A stretch of 47,091 bases of DNA from Arthrobacter_J sp038199985 (GCA_038199985.1 JBBPYK010000073.1:1-47091); one strand, 5' to 3'. Positions 38,877 to 47,091 are shown, counted from the first letter of the stretch. The notes: a model not told the origin generated them from the sequence alone. Numbers and translations are program-made.

Positions 38877-39965
38877 ATGTTTGACGTCGTCGTCATCGGT
38901 GGCGGCCAGGCAGGCCTGGCCGCTGGCTATTACCTGCGCCGCGCTGGGCTGGACTTTGTCATCCTTGACGATCAGCCCGGCCCCGGCGGTGCGTGGCGGC
39001 ACACGTGGGACTCCCTCACCCTCTTTTCCCCGTCGCAGTATTCATCGTTGCCAGGACGCATGATGCCCGCTTGGGAGCCCGGTTACCCGCCGTCTGCACA
39101 TGTGCTCGAATATCTGGAGTCGTACGAGGACAGGTACGCACTTCCCGTCGAGCGTCCCATCACCGTGACCTCGGTCCAGACGGACGACAACGGCTCTTTC
39201 ATCGTCCGAGCCGGTGCTAAGCAGTGGCGCGGGGCCGCCGTCGTCAATGCAACAGGGACGTATTCGCAGCCCTTCACGCCCTCGGTCCCTGGCGAGGAGA
39301 GCTTCAGGGGGAGGCAGATTCACTCGGCGACGTACGGCAGCGCTGCCGAGTTTGCGGGCCAGCGTGTGGCCGTCGTCGGCGGTGGGAATTCCGGTGCTCA
39401 AATCGTCGCGGATCTGCATGCGGTCGCAGATACGTCGTGGTTCACGCTTCGGGAACCGAAGTTCATGCCCGACGACGTCGACGGGCGAGTGTTGTTCTCT
39501 GTCGCTTCGGCACGAGTGCGAGCGGTGGAGTCTGGTGAAGCCGACGCTGGGAGCGGTGGTCTCGGCGATATTGTGGCGGTTCCGTCTGTACGTGGCGCGC
39601 GAGACGCCGGCGCTTTGGAAGCCCAACCGATGTTCGAGACGATGACGCCAAACGGTGTGCAGTGGTCCAATCCCGACGGCGGGGCACGGTCAGCGGAGTT
39701 TGATGCGGTGATCTGGTGCACCGGCTTCCGGCCCGTTCTCCAGCACCTCGATGAGGTTGAATCACAGCTGCGTGCGCGGGCAGCCTCCCTACGCGATAGC
39801 CGAGGGCATTTCGTGTTGGACGGTCTGGAATCCGCCGTCGTGCCTAGCCTGTATTTCCTGGGATATGGAGACTGGACGGGTCCCGGTTCGGCAACACTGG
39901 TTGGAGCCGGGCGCACCGCCCGCCAGCTAGTGCGAGCACTGCGGGAGAAGTTGGCCGAGGAATAG
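38877..39965 (+). CDS. FAD/NAD(P)-binding oxidoreductase, flavin monooxygenase-like
   Basis: 362 aa. VVVIGGGQAGLAAGYYLRRA is the FAD-binding turn, DDQPGPGGAWRHTWDSLTLF continues it, and VAVVGGGNSGAQIVADL is the NAD(P)-binding turn. AVIWCTGFRPVL and SLYFLGYGDWTGPGSATLVG close the FAD site. The two-Rossmann plan and VNATGTYSQPF fit the flavin monooxygenase/TrkA-like class seen in actinobacteria. It may share a transcript with purB. Substrate unknown. Confidence 0.85.
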   Translation: MFDVVVIGGGQAGLAAGYYLRRAGLDFVILDDQPGPGGAWRHTWDSLTLFSPSQYSSLPGRMMPAWEPGYPPSAHVLEYLESYEDRYALPVERPITVTSVQTDDNGSFIVRAGAKQWRGAAVVNATGTYSQPFTPSVPGEESFRGRQIHSATYGSAAEFAGQRVAVVGGGNSGAQIVADLHAVADTSWFTLREPKFMPDDVDGRVLFSVASARVRAVESGEADAGSGGLGDIVAVPSVRGARDAGALEAQPMFETMTPNGVQWSNPDGGARSAEFDAVIWCTGFRPVLQHLDEVESQLRARAASLRDSRGHFVLDGLESAVVPSLYFLGYGDWTGPGSATLVGAGRTARQLVRALREKLAEE

Positions 39966-39968
39966 GTT

Positions 39969-40169
39969 CTAGTCGACGAACTCGGATTGGGTGGTGACAA
40001 AGTCCCAGTCGTCCTCGGTCAGCAGCGGGTCCTCGATGGGACCGCCGGCTTCCGCAATTCGATTCTGTACTTTGGCGGGGATAACTCTGGCGCGTACGTT
40101 CTCACGAAGCCATTGCTTGGCTGCAACGTCGAGGTGCGGCCACCACTTGTGGATGCGAATCTGTTCCAT
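39969..40169 (-). CDS. Hypothetical small protein (66 aa)
   Basis: I do not recognise a named family, though the sequence looks conserved in style. It starts MEQIRIHKWWPHLDVAAKQW and continues LRENVRARVIPAKVQNRI, ending acidic (EDDWDFVTTQSEFVD). It is soluble with no signal. GGAGCAGTC precedes ATG 40169, so the longer form is not used. It is convergent with the FAD oxidoreductase gene, three bases from its stop. Confidence 0.6.
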   Translation of the reverse strand: MEQIRIHKWWPHLDVAAKQWLRENVRARVIPAKVQNRIAEAGGPIEDPLLTEDDWDFVTTQSEFVD

Positions 40170-40273
40170 GACTGCTCCAATCCGAGACGGTATGCCCAAC
40201 CGTGGCACCACGGCGGCGTTCTGGCAAGGGACCCAGCTTCATTGACGGAATCAGACTTGACTGATTACGGAGC

Positions 40274-40585
40274 CTAAGCCCAGCCCGCCAGCCGCAGTAG
40301 CGCCGCGGCAACGGCACCGACGATCACTACGACCAGAAACGGCGCCCGCAGCACCAACGCGACCGCGGCAGCCACGAGTGCGCCCAGCCGCGCGTCGAAA
40401 ACCACCGTCTGATCGGATGCCACCGTGTTGACCACCGTCAGCGCAGCTAGCAACCCAATGGTCAGTGCACCGGCCACGGAGGACATCCTTCGGTTCTTCA
40501 TGAGCTTCGAGGGCACAAGATAGCCCAGCAGCTTGGTCACAAAAGACAGCAGGCAAGCTATCAGGACCCATATCCAAAGATTCAC
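40274..40585 (-). CDS. azlD: AzlD-family branched-chain amino acid exporter subunit
   Basis: 103 aa with four hydrophobic helices. LWIWVLIACLLSFVTKLLGY, then VPSKLMKNRRMSSVAGALTI and GALVAAAVALVLRAPFLVVV follow the AzlD plan. GTG 40585 is the start: it overlaps the AzlC stop (GTGA), and the 106 residues upstream are an out-of-frame reading of azlC. With AzlC it forms the two-component BrnFE-like exporter that removes isoleucine, leucine and valine or related compounds. Same operon as azlC. Confidence 0.88.
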   Translation of the reverse strand: MNLWIWVLIACLLSFVTKLLGYLVPSKLMKNRRMSSVAGALTIGLLAALTVVNTVASDQTVVFDARLGALVAAAVALVLRAPFLVVVIVGAVAAALLRLAGWA

Positions 40586-41370
40586 AGCGTACCCCTCCCA
40601 TCCTGTGTGGAGCCGCCTTTGGGCGTTGCGGTATCGAAGTGTTCCCCGTCGTGTTCGCTGTAGGGCTCCGGGTAGGGTTCGATGTCCGGGGCCATGCCCT
40701 CTGGAACGCGTGCACGCTGAAACCAGCCGATACTCCCCGCAACCAGTCCGGCCGCGAGGATGGGTAAGCCAGGCGGTAGAACTGGAATCGTTAGCACTGT
40801 GACAAGAGCGCTGACCGCTGCAATCGCTGCCGGCTGGAATGCCTTCAGCCGCGGCCAGAGGAGGCCCAAAAACGCTGCCACAGCCGCGCCGTCCAACCCC
40901 CACTGTTTTGGATCGCCGACGGCGTCGCCAATGACCGCCCCGAGCGCAGTAAAGATATTCCAGAGCAGGAATACACCGACTCCCGCGGTCCAGAACCCCC
41001 GCCGCTGCTCCCCTGCATCAGTCTGCCCAGTAGCCGTGGCTGTTGATTCATCGATGGTCAGATGCGCCATGACAAGCTTCCGCCAGCGGCGCGGTTCCAA
41101 CAAGGCGTTGAGCTGGATTCCGTAAACGCCGTTGCGGATCCCCAGCAGTGTGGCAGCGCTCATAGCAGCGAGCCCGGTGCCGCCACCGGCGATCACGCCC
41201 ACAAAGGCGAATTGGGATCCACCGCTGAACAAGAGCAGGCTGAGCACCATGGTCTGCCAGAACGTCAGCCCGGACGCGACGGACAACGCGCCGAATGAAA
41301 TCGCGTAGAGCCCTGTGGCGACACTGATGGACAGCCCAACTCTGACGGCTGGAGACTGCAGGAATGTCAT
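40582..41370 (-). CDS. azlC: AzlC-family branched-chain amino acid exporter subunit
   Basis: 262 aa, multi-helix. SISVATGLYAISFGALSVAS, then VLSLLLFSGGSQFAFVGVIA and AATLLGIRNGVYGIQLNALL are the AzlC signatures. DESTATATGQTD with AHLTIDE is the conserved loop. A hydrophilic tail of about 45 residues (EPYPEPYSEHDGEHFDTATP) is unusual for the family. It pairs with AzlD. The divergent promoter region upstream holds a perfect 19-bp palindrome next to the HTH gene, so that protein may control it. Confidence 0.9.
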   Translation of the reverse strand: MTFLQSPAVRVGLSISVATGLYAISFGALSVASGLTFWQTMVLSLLLFSGGSQFAFVGVIAGGGTGLAAMSAATLLGIRNGVYGIQLNALLEPRRWRKLVMAHLTIDESTATATGQTDAGEQRRGFWTAGVGVFLLWNIFTALGAVIGDAVGDPKQWGLDGAAVAAFLGLLWPRLKAFQPAAIAAVSALVTVLTIPVLPPGLPILAAGLVAGSIGWFQRARVPEGMAPDIEPYPEPYSEHDGEHFDTATPKGGSTQDGRGTL

Positions 41371-41442
41371 AGCAAAACCTTATCTCGCCGGTAGGGGCTA
41401 CATCTGCGGGGCGACATGGCGTTGGGGGCACGACCTTTCGCC

Positions 41443-41461
41443 TGTCAGGTTAAACCTGACA
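41443..41461. promoter_or_regulatory. Perfect 19-bp palindrome between azlC and the zinc-finger/HTH gene
   Basis: TGTCAGGTT-A-AACCTGACA has perfect 9-bp arms. It sits eight bases before a TAGACT -10 box (41469-41474) of the HTH gene, so a bound protein would cover the -35 region. It lies 73 bases before the azlC start on the other strand. Confidence 0.65.
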
Positions 41462-41480
41462 CGTCAATTAGACTAAAAAT

Positions 41481-41840
41481 ATGACATCCCCCATGCCAAA
41501 CGGAGACTTCTGCAGTTTCTGCAGCGCTCCCTGGAGCGAACACAACCGACTGGCGTCCGGACCCGGCGTCGCGATCTGTCGCACTTGCGCAGAAAAATCG
41601 CTGCGCCTCTTCGACAATGCATCCGGCGATGACGCCACTATTACGCCGCCCAAGGAACTGGATGATGACGGCCTTCTACTTATATTGCCGCAGGTTGCCG
41701 ACGTCTCCGATCAGGTCGCCAAGCAGCTTCAGGCATGGGTAGATCTTGCACGGGGACGCGACATCAGTTGGGCCCGGATCGGCGACGCTTTAAACATCAC
41801 CAGACAGTCAGCCTGGGAGCGCTTTGCTAACAACAAGTAG
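41481..41840 (+). CDS. ClpX-type C4 zinc finger protein with C-terminal HTH
   Basis: 119 aa. The N-terminus has CSFC and CRTC pairs (C11, C14, C33, C36) in the spacing of the ClpX zinc-binding domain. A D/E-rich linker follows. The C-terminal ~45 residues form a helix-turn-helix (SWARIGDALNITRQSAWERF). ATG 41481 is seven bases after TAGACT, so it is probably leaderless. ClpX fingers bind adaptors or substrates; with an HTH the protein is likely a DNA-binding regulator, perhaps degraded or activated through Clp. It may bind the 19-bp palindrome beside it. Confidence 0.72.
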   Translation: MTSPMPNGDFCSFCSAPWSEHNRLASGPGVAICRTCAEKSLRLFDNASGDDATITPPKELDDDGLLLILPQVADVSDQVAKQLQAWVDLARGRDISWARIGDALNITRQSAWERFANNK

Positions 41841-41885
41841 CGATTGCGGGTTGTCCCAGCGCTCACAAAGTGTTCCACTACCACT

Positions 41886-42266
41886 ATGACCCATGGAATT
41901 AGCGGTATAGCAGCTCTGGCCATCGACTGCGATGACCCGGTACTGGTAGCAACGTTCTGGCAGCGCCTGCTCGGCGGCGAAATCGCGATGGACGACGACG
42001 GCGACGTGGAGCTCACTGGCGGCGTGATCAGGCTCGACTTCTTGAAGGTTCCGCACACCAGTGGTGATACCGCGGAGGCCCAGACGATCAAGAACAAAAT
42101 TCACCTCGACCTACGTAGCTACGACTACGACGGCGCCATCACCAACGCCTTGGACGCTGGCGCCACCATTGCAGATGACGTTTACGACGGCACAGCCTGG
42201 AAAGTGCTTCGCGACCCCGAAGGAAACGAGTTCTGTATCCTTCGTTCTCGTAGCTTCCGCCCCTAG
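41886..42266 (+). CDS. VOC-superfamily (glyoxalase/bleomycin-resistance-like) protein
   Basis: 126 aa from ATG 41886. ISGIAALAIDCDDPVLVATF starts the first beta-alpha-beta-beta-beta module (ATFWQRLLGGEI). HLDLRSYDYDGAITNALDAG and VLRDPEGNEFCI form the second; the D-P-E-G-N-E-F-C stretch is the usual end. It lacks an N-terminal histidine ligand, so binding rather than catalysis is possible. No clear Shine-Dalgarno is seen. The longer ORF start adds an unlike leader. Substrate unknown. Confidence 0.82.
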   Translation: MTHGISGIAALAIDCDDPVLVATFWQRLLGGEIAMDDDGDVELTGGVIRLDFLKVPHTSGDTAEAQTIKNKIHLDLRSYDYDGAITNALDAGATIADDVYDGTAWKVLRDPEGNEFCILRSRSFRP

Positions 42267-42359
42267 GCGCGCGCGCCGTCGAGCTTTCCCCTTGTTGCAC
42301 AGCCTGCTTACAATGGGACTGCTTCATCCAGTGCATAACCTCTACAAGGGAGATGACCG

Positions 42360-42575
42360 ATGATTGATAAGTTGCACGAGTCTGGGATCCGCAGCGAACA
42401 TGCCTACATAGGCGGATTTGCTTCTATCGGAGTTTCTATCTTGTCTTGGCTAGCCAGCCGCGGCAAGACAGGCGACTCCAAAGCACAAGCAGACCGATGG
42501 GGCATTTTTATTGGCCACTGGGCTCCAACGTTCTTTGCGTTGGGCGTTGCACTGAAACTCGAAGAAAAGAAATAG
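42360..42575 (+). CDS. Small hypothetical membrane-associated protein (71 aa)
   Basis: GGGAGATGACCG lies just before ATG 42360. After a charged start (DKLHESGIRSEHAY) come two weakly hydrophobic segments, FASIGVSILSWLASRG and GIFIGHWAPTFFALGVALKL, and a charged end (EEKK). The HWAPTF part resembles a motif (KWAPVQ) in the partial protein at 46919, so a distant relation is possible. A strong terminator follows eight bases after its stop. Function unknown. Confidence 0.65.
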   Translation: MIDKLHESGIRSEHAYIGGFASIGVSILSWLASRGKTGDSKAQADRWGIFIGHWAPTFFALGVALKLEEKK

Positions 42576-42582
42576 TACAGCC

Positions 42583-42625
42583 CAAAGAGCAGGCCAACGC
42601 CAGGTGGGTGTCGGCCTGCTCTTTG
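42583..42625 (+). terminator. Rho-independent-type terminator (13-bp perfect stem)
   Basis: CAAAGAGCAGGCC (42583-42595) pairs perfectly with GGCCTGCTCTTTG (42613-42625) over a 17-base loop, right after the stop at 42575. The descending arm ends in CTCTTTG. It isolates the following phospholipase D gene. Confidence 0.75.
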
Positions 42626-42652
42626 ACGCGAATGACGGGTTACGATTTGTCA

Positions 42653-43909
42653 ATGACTGAGCCCAAAAGAACAGTTGCCATGAGTGTGGCTGGTACCTTG
42701 CTGAAACGCGGCACACTGGCCATGCTCGGAGCGCAAGCCGCCGTCATCGCAGCACTTGTGGCAACCGACGCCATCAAGAAGCACTACCGGTCCCGCGGCA
42801 ACAAGTTCCCCCGCCCCGGCAGCTTCGAGGGCCAGGTGTCAGAAACACAGACCAAAGTTTTTACGTATGGCGAAGACCTCTACGACGACATGATCGCCTC
42901 CATCCGCGCAGCAAAACACACGGTGCTACTGGAGACGTACATCTGGAAGAACGACACCATCGGGCGGGAGTTCAAGACAGCCCTGACCGAAGCCGCCGAA
43001 CGTGGCGTCGACGTGTACGTGATCTACGACGGTTTCGCGAACCTTGTGGTGCGCCCGAGCTTCTTCCGCTTCCATCCGAAAATCAACGTGTACCGCTTCC
43101 CGATAGTGAGCAAGTCGATCCTTCTCACCAATATTCGGGGAACTGGGCTTGATCACCGCAAAGTTCTTGTCGTCGACGACGAGATTGGCTATGTGGGTGG
43201 GTACAACATCGGCTCGATGTACGCGACCCAGTGGAGGGACACGCATCTACGGATTATGGGACGGTCCGTTTGGGAACTCCGCGAAGCGTTCGCAACGGTC
43301 TGGAACCACGCTTCGGGGCAACCGCACGCCTCGCTCCCGGACCGCAGCGCTGGTTTCTGGGAACCCAAGCTGCGTGCCGTCAACAACATCCCGTCGAAGC
43401 TGGTCTTCCCGATCCGCGGTCTCTATATGGACTCCATCAATCGTGCCACGAACCATATCTACATCACGGCGGCATATTTCATCCCGGACCAGCAGATTCT
43501 CGGGGCGCTGCTGGAGGCGCGTGGGCGCGGAGTAGACGTTCGGGTGCTCATTCCGGAGAACTCTAACCACGTGGTCTCAGACTGGCTTTCTCGTGGTTTT
43601 TACAGTGCTCTACTGCGAGACGGCGTAAAGATCCTGCTGTTCCAGAACGCCATGATTCACGCGAAAACAGCGACGATCGACGGTGAATGGTCCACGATCG
43701 GAACCGCGAACATTGACCGACTGAGCCTTACCGGCAACTACGAGATCAACATGGAGATCTTTGACCGGAACCTAGCTGCAGACATGGAGAAGATCTATGA
43801 AGTGGATAGCTCCAATAGTCGCGAATTGACTCTGCAAGAGTGGGATTCCAGGCATGTGGCTGCTCGACTGAGTGAGGCAATTCTCGCTCCACTGCGCCCG
43901 TTCCTCTAA
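42653..43909 (+). CDS. Phospholipase D / cardiolipin synthase-like protein
   Basis: 418 aa. One N-terminal hydrophobic helix (MLGAQAAVIAALVATDAIKK) anchors it to the membrane. Two HKD motifs are present: GLDHRKVLVVDDEIGYVGGY, and MIHAKTATIDGEWSTIGTAN. TVLLETYIWKNDTIG and HIYITAAYFIPDQQIL precede each, as in cardiolipin synthases. The reaction would join two phosphatidylglycerols to cardiolipin, or cleave phosphodiesters. ATG 42653 is used; ATG 42632 gives a seven-residue longer protein. Substrate inferred from family. Confidence 0.85.
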   Translation: MTEPKRTVAMSVAGTLLKRGTLAMLGAQAAVIAALVATDAIKKHYRSRGNKFPRPGSFEGQVSETQTKVFTYGEDLYDDMIASIRAAKHTVLLETYIWKNDTIGREFKTALTEAAERGVDVYVIYDGFANLVVRPSFFRFHPKINVYRFPIVSKSILLTNIRGTGLDHRKVLVVDDEIGYVGGYNIGSMYATQWRDTHLRIMGRSVWELREAFATVWNHASGQPHASLPDRSAGFWEPKLRAVNNIPSKLVFPIRGLYMDSINRATNHIYITAAYFIPDQQILGALLEARGRGVDVRVLIPENSNHVVSDWLSRGFYSALLRDGVKILLFQNAMIHAKTATIDGEWSTIGTANIDRLSLTGNYEINMEIFDRNLAADMEKIYEVDSSNSRELTLQEWDSRHVAARLSEAILAPLRPFL

Positions 43910-43913
43910 CGAA

Positions 43914-45404
43914 TCATTCGGGCAGTGGAACGGTGGGACCGAAGGCCAGTTTTGGAACGAACACCAGCGCGACGGCGGCAACCATCGCAGTGACCCCACA
44001 GATACCCCAAACCGTAAGGTAGCCGGAAAGCGGGGCGGCAGTACCAGCGGATGATCCAGCGAGGGACCCGGCCTCGACCAGCAGCGGTCCCGCGAGCGCA
44101 ATTCCAAAGACGCACGAGGCGAAAGAGCCGCCTATGGTCTTTGTTCCATTCGTCAAACCGGTGGCCATGCCTGTTTTGTTTGGGGGCGCTGCTGCCGCTG
44201 CTGCAGCCGGAAGTGCGGCAACAAGGGCGCCGGACCCAACGCCGGCAATCATCATGTTCGTCAATGTTTGTAGCATGGTCGAATGGAACGGCAGGAATAG
44301 CAGGTAGCCGATCCCTACCAGGCTCGCCGCTGCAATAAGCGTGAAGCGCGGTGTGGTCCATCTCGTAACCACCGGAAACAGCAGCGCTCCAGCCAGCATC
44401 GCCACCACATACCCACCGATGAGGACGGACACCATGCTCGCGCCAACACCGAGCCCGTATCCGACAGCATCTGGGTCCGTCCGCGCAAAGGTGGACAGGG
44501 GCGCTTGAGCTCCCAACACGGAGACGCCGAAGAGTCCGGCGGTGAGCTGAACCGGCCACATGGATGGCTGCTTCAACATGCGGATGTCAATCAGCGGGTC
44601 GCGGTGCCCCAGTTCGTAACGTACAAAGGGAACTATGGCCAACAGACCCAGTAAGACGGCGGCCCAGGCCCACCATGTCTGCGGGCCATTGATCCGCATG
44701 AAGGTCAGCCCCGAGGTGATCAGGAGCAGCCCCAGGGTGAGAAGAACGAATCCGACTGTGTCCACGACACCGCCCGAGCGGTCAGGTGATTCTTGGACCC
44801 CGAAATGGATGACCACGAAGCACGCGGTGACGCAGATCGCCGGGATCATCAACGTAGCGGTCAGCGGCAGGATTCCGATGAGAAAGCCGCCGGCAAGTGC
44901 CCCCACGATGACCCCGATTTCCAGGCCCGCTACCAGAATGCCTGCGGCCTTTCGGGTGAGAGCTGCGCCGTCGACCTGGCGGCGGCTACGCGAAAAGACG
45001 AGCGCGATCTCCAGCGGAAGCCAGACAACGTAGAACCCCTGCAACGCCCAAGCCGCAAGAAACAGCCAGAAGCTGGGAGCAAACGCTACTCCCCACGATG
45101 CAGCCGCAGTCAACGCCGTCGACACCAACAGCATGCGCTTGTGACCGTACATGTCGCCGAGCTTGGCGAGCACCGGTACCACCAGCGCGCTCACCATCAG
45201 TTGAGCGGCTTCAAACCAGTTCACATCCGCGTCGGGGATGCCCAGATGACGGGCAATGTCCGTCAGCAATGGTGTGTAGTACCCCTGTAAAACCCCGCTG
45301 GTCAGTTCGACGACAAACAGGAAGCCCACCAGTGCGGCGGAGGGGCCAAGGAATCCCATCCCGGAGACTTTGCTTTTGGGTTTTCCCCTTCCTGTCAGTG
45401 TCAT
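43914..45404 (-). CDS. MFS transporter, 14-helix (DHA2) drug-efflux type
   Basis: 496 aa with about 14 hydrophobic helices. NWFEAAQLMVSALVVPVLAK, then LGDMYGHKRMLLVSTALTAA is motif A (GD..G.(K/R)). GLEIGVIVGALAGGFLIG resembles motif C of exporters. The length fits the DHA2 family of proton-driven drug exporters. Its ATG overlaps the stop of the M20 peptidase gene (ATGA), so the two are translationally coupled; the pump may export a product or analogue linked with that peptidase. Ligand unknown. Confidence 0.85.
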   Translation of the reverse strand: MTLTGRGKPKSKVSGMGFLGPSAALVGFLFVVELTSGVLQGYYTPLLTDIARHLGIPDADVNWFEAAQLMVSALVVPVLAKLGDMYGHKRMLLVSTALTAAASWGVAFAPSFWLFLAAWALQGFYVVWLPLEIALVFSRSRRQVDGAALTRKAAGILVAGLEIGVIVGALAGGFLIGILPLTATLMIPAICVTACFVVIHFGVQESPDRSGGVVDTVGFVLLTLGLLLITSGLTFMRINGPQTWWAWAAVLLGLLAIVPFVRYELGHRDPLIDIRMLKQPSMWPVQLTAGLFGVSVLGAQAPLSTFARTDPDAVGYGLGVGASMVSVLIGGYVVAMLAGALLFPVVTRWTTPRFTLIAAASLVGIGYLLFLPFHSTMLQTLTNMMIAGVGSGALVAALPAAAAAAAPPNKTGMATGLTNGTKTIGGSFASCVFGIALAGPLLVEAGSLAGSSAGTAAPLSGYLTVWGICGVTAMVAAVALVFVPKLAFGPTVPLPE

Positions 45405-46762
45405 GGCAGCGAGCGGATCAGGTCGTCATAGAAGCTGACACCGCGGCCCAGTGTGGAGATGAGAATCCGCTCATTCACCCCGTGAAGGGATGCACGTGCC
45501 TCGCTGCTCATTTCGAACGGAGCGAAGCGGTAGACGGCATGAGAGATGCGGTTGAATCGACGAGCATCTGTGCAGGCCATCATGATGTAAGGGGCCACGA
45601 ACGCTTCCGGGTACACACGCTCTATACTGCTGCGCAGGATCGCGAACTGTTCGTTGTCCGTGGCGGATACAGGTGTTGGATCGCTCCCCTCAAGCACAGT
45701 CAGCTCCACCTTTGGATCCCGAATTATTTTCCGCAACCGGTCCATGGTCGCGTCAACACTCGAACCGATAGCGATTCGAATATTCAGATGCGCTTTGGCC
45801 GTCGCTGCCAGGACGTTGGCTCCTTTGCTGCCCTCCAACTGAGTAACAGCCACGGTGGTGCGGGTCATGGCATTGGTCTCACCGCCCAGCAGGGCAAAGA
45901 GTTTCGCCACCGGCCAGCTGAGCATGCGGGTTCTATCGAGGATGAAGCGCAACAGCATAGGGGCATGCCGTCCGAACGTCTCGACCATCTGAATACTGGC
46001 GTCAGGCAGCGCTGACGGGAAGGGCGCCTTTTCCAGCCGCATGACTGCCCGGGCTAGCCGGGCGGTGGCGCCCATGCGTGGTGGGGTCGATGCGTGTCCA
46101 CCCGGCGATCGGGTAAGGATTTCGACGTCGAGCATCCCCTTCTCTGCAACCCCGACGACGGCGGCAGCTTTGGTCACGCCGGGGAACGCACCCTGAGTCA
46201 CCGCTCCACCCTCATCTAGTACCAACCACGGCGTGACCCCGCGGCCGTGGAGAAGGTCGACGACGGCGTCCGCGGTGTCTCCGGCGGTCTCTTCGTTGTT
46301 CCCGAAGGAGAGGTAAATGTCCTGGCCCGGCTGGAAACCCGCTGTCAGTAGGGACTCCATGGCCTCCATGATGACGACGAGCGCACCCTTGTCGTCGAGC
46401 GTCCCGCGGCCCCAGACGTACTCGCCGTCGTTGTGGCCGGAGAACGGAGGGTGCGTCCAGTCGTCGTCCTCGTCAATGGGAACCACGTCGTAGTGGGCCA
46501 TGAGAACAGTCGGCTGGAGCGAGGGATGTGCGGCAGTCCCAGCCCATCGAAACAACAAGCCGTAGGTGTTGACGCGCGTGCATTCCAGTTGCGCGTGTAC
46601 CCGGGGATAGAGTCGCTCCAGCGCTTTGAGAAACCCGTCGAATTGCGTGACGTCCACCTCGGCTGAGTCTCGGGAGGAGACCGTCCTGAAGCGGATCAGT
46701 TCACTCAGGCGTGCGGCCGCGCCTGCCGCCGTCGCGCTGCTGGTTAATGTGCTTCCCGTCAC
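45401..46762 (-). CDS. M20-family zinc metallopeptidase
   Basis: 453 aa. Metal and catalytic residues are in place: LMAHYDVVPI (His and Asp), YVWGRGTLDDKGALVVIMEA (bridging Asp), FGNNEETAG (catalytic Glu-Glu) and a later D-E-G-G. A dimerisation domain lies at about residues 215-330, and a C-terminal ASLHGVNERI holds the last His. It most resembles the carboxypeptidase/N-acyl-amino-acid hydrolase PM20D1-like group. First gene of an operon with the MFS pump. No signal is seen, so it is cytoplasmic. Substrate unknown. Confidence 0.88.
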   Translation of the reverse strand: MTGSTLTSSATAAGAAARLSELIRFRTVSSRDSAEVDVTQFDGFLKALERLYPRVHAQLECTRVNTYGLLFRWAGTAAHPSLQPTVLMAHYDVVPIDEDDDWTHPPFSGHNDGEYVWGRGTLDDKGALVVIMEAMESLLTAGFQPGQDIYLSFGNNEETAGDTADAVVDLLHGRGVTPWLVLDEGGAVTQGAFPGVTKAAAVVGVAEKGMLDVEILTRSPGGHASTPPRMGATARLARAVMRLEKAPFPSALPDASIQMVETFGRHAPMLLRFILDRTRMLSWPVAKLFALLGGETNAMTRTTVAVTQLEGSKGANVLAATAKAHLNIRIAIGSSVDATMDRLRKIIRDPKVELTVLEGSDPTPVSATDNEQFAILRSSIERVYPEAFVAPYIMMACTDARRFNRISHAVYRFAPFEMSSEARASLHGVNERILISTLGRGVSFYDDLIRSLP

Positions 46763-46918
46763 GTTTTCTGCCTCATGACAGGAGTGTACAAGGCAGACTA
46801 TGGAATGTGACGACGGTCGTAGTCTGTAAATTCAGCTCCGCACTAGAGAATTGGTAAGCATGCTGATAAGAATTAAGGACTGTTGATTTACATCATCCAC
46901 TCCTGAGGAGACATCACC

Positions 46919-47091
46919 ATGGCAGGAAACCTACTCTCGCGATCACTTCACGACCTCGGCGCTGCCGCATGGTTTGGCGGTTCTTTGATGGGCGCCGTAG
47001 GACTCAACGGAGCTACTGCAGAAGCCAAAGATCCGAAGGAACGAACCCGTCTCTCAACGTTGGGCTGGGGCAAGTGGGCACCCGTCCAGAC
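46919..47091 (+). CDS. Small membrane-associated protein, N-terminal part (3' cut by window end)
   Basis: ATG 46919 follows GAGGAG with good spacing. The visible 57 residues begin MAGNLLSRSLHDLGAAAWFG, continue GSLMGAVGLNGATAEAKD, then reach STLGWGKWAPVQ at the window edge. One hydrophobic segment is visible so far. I recall similar starts in uncharacterised actinobacterial proteins but cannot name a family. It is divergent from the M20 peptidase gene. Confidence 0.65.
   Translation, partial: MAGNLLSRSLHDLGAAAWFGGSLMGAVGLNGATAEAKDPKERTRLSTLGWGKWAPVQ

Noticed and set aside
40586..40903. N-terminal extension of the AzlD ORF
   Set aside because: It overlaps azlC out of frame; the GTG at 40585 overlapping the azlC stop gives the normal AzlD length.
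42266..42277. GGCGCGCGCGCC palindrome after the VOC gene
   Set aside because: It is a simple CG run in a GC-rich genome with no promoter next to it; chance is likely.

Overview
The window reads as chromosome from a high-GC Gram-positive actinobacterium, most likely a member of the Micrococcaceae (Arthrobacter and relatives). The reasons are gene content and style: a homodimeric pyruvate dehydrogenase E1 (aceE), PucR-controlled alanine dehydrogenase, a DUF6986/malate synthase pair beside ureide genes, GTG and TTG starts, and several ATG starts 6-8 bases after a -10 box (leaderless messages). This placement is inference; no rRNA or tRNA gene was seen.

Layout. 1-4.9 kb is an accessory strip: the end of an IS30 transposase, a TipA-like MerR regulator with its probable target (a DUF2268 zinc protease), a GNAT acetyltransferase, a resolvase relic and five small two-helix membrane proteins, one interrupted by TGA. 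4.9-9.3 kb is a four-gene minus-strand operon (amidohydrolase, ornithine cyclodeaminase-like enzyme, GntR/FCD regulator, cytosine-deaminase-like amidohydrolase) for an unidentified nitrogen compound. 9.4-12.2 kb holds a pentapeptide-repeat protein, a YtrA-type regulator with a membrane protein, and an ASCH protein between two short tandem repeats.

12.2-23.1 kb is a purine/ureide and glyoxylate region: allE, a DUF6986 aldolase-like gene, malate synthase, malic enzyme, an AllR-like IclR regulator, uraD, hiuH, uricase and aceE. These enzymes can oxidise urate and send ureide-derived glyoxylate through malate and pyruvate back to acetyl-CoA. A shared TTCCG-N5-CGGAA operator in front of allR/malic enzyme and in front of aceE ties the parts together. 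23.1-27.9 kb holds an SDR enzyme, an excisionase-type DNA-binding protein, a PucR regulator divergent from ald, and a GerMN-like lipoprotein.

27.9-30.75 kb is the most unusual part. A 71-aa secreted-looking peptide carries four tandem 11-residue repeats built on GVWDWP. It is followed by a stand-alone thiopeptide-type (SpaB_C) protein and a 63-aa Trp-rich protein, with a divergent LuxR-type regulator. I read it as a candidate multi-core RiPP or peptide-signal system.

30.9-47.1 kb is mostly housekeeping and transport: two aminotransferases, a reductase, a holin-like membrane protein, a WXG100-like/lipase pair suggestive of type VII secretion, a membrane hydrolase, purB, an FAD oxidoreductase, AzlCD, a ClpX-zinc-finger/HTH protein beside a perfect 19-bp palindrome, a VOC protein, a cardiolipin-synthase-like enzyme, a 14-TM MFS pump, an M20 peptidase and the start of a small protein cut by the window edge.
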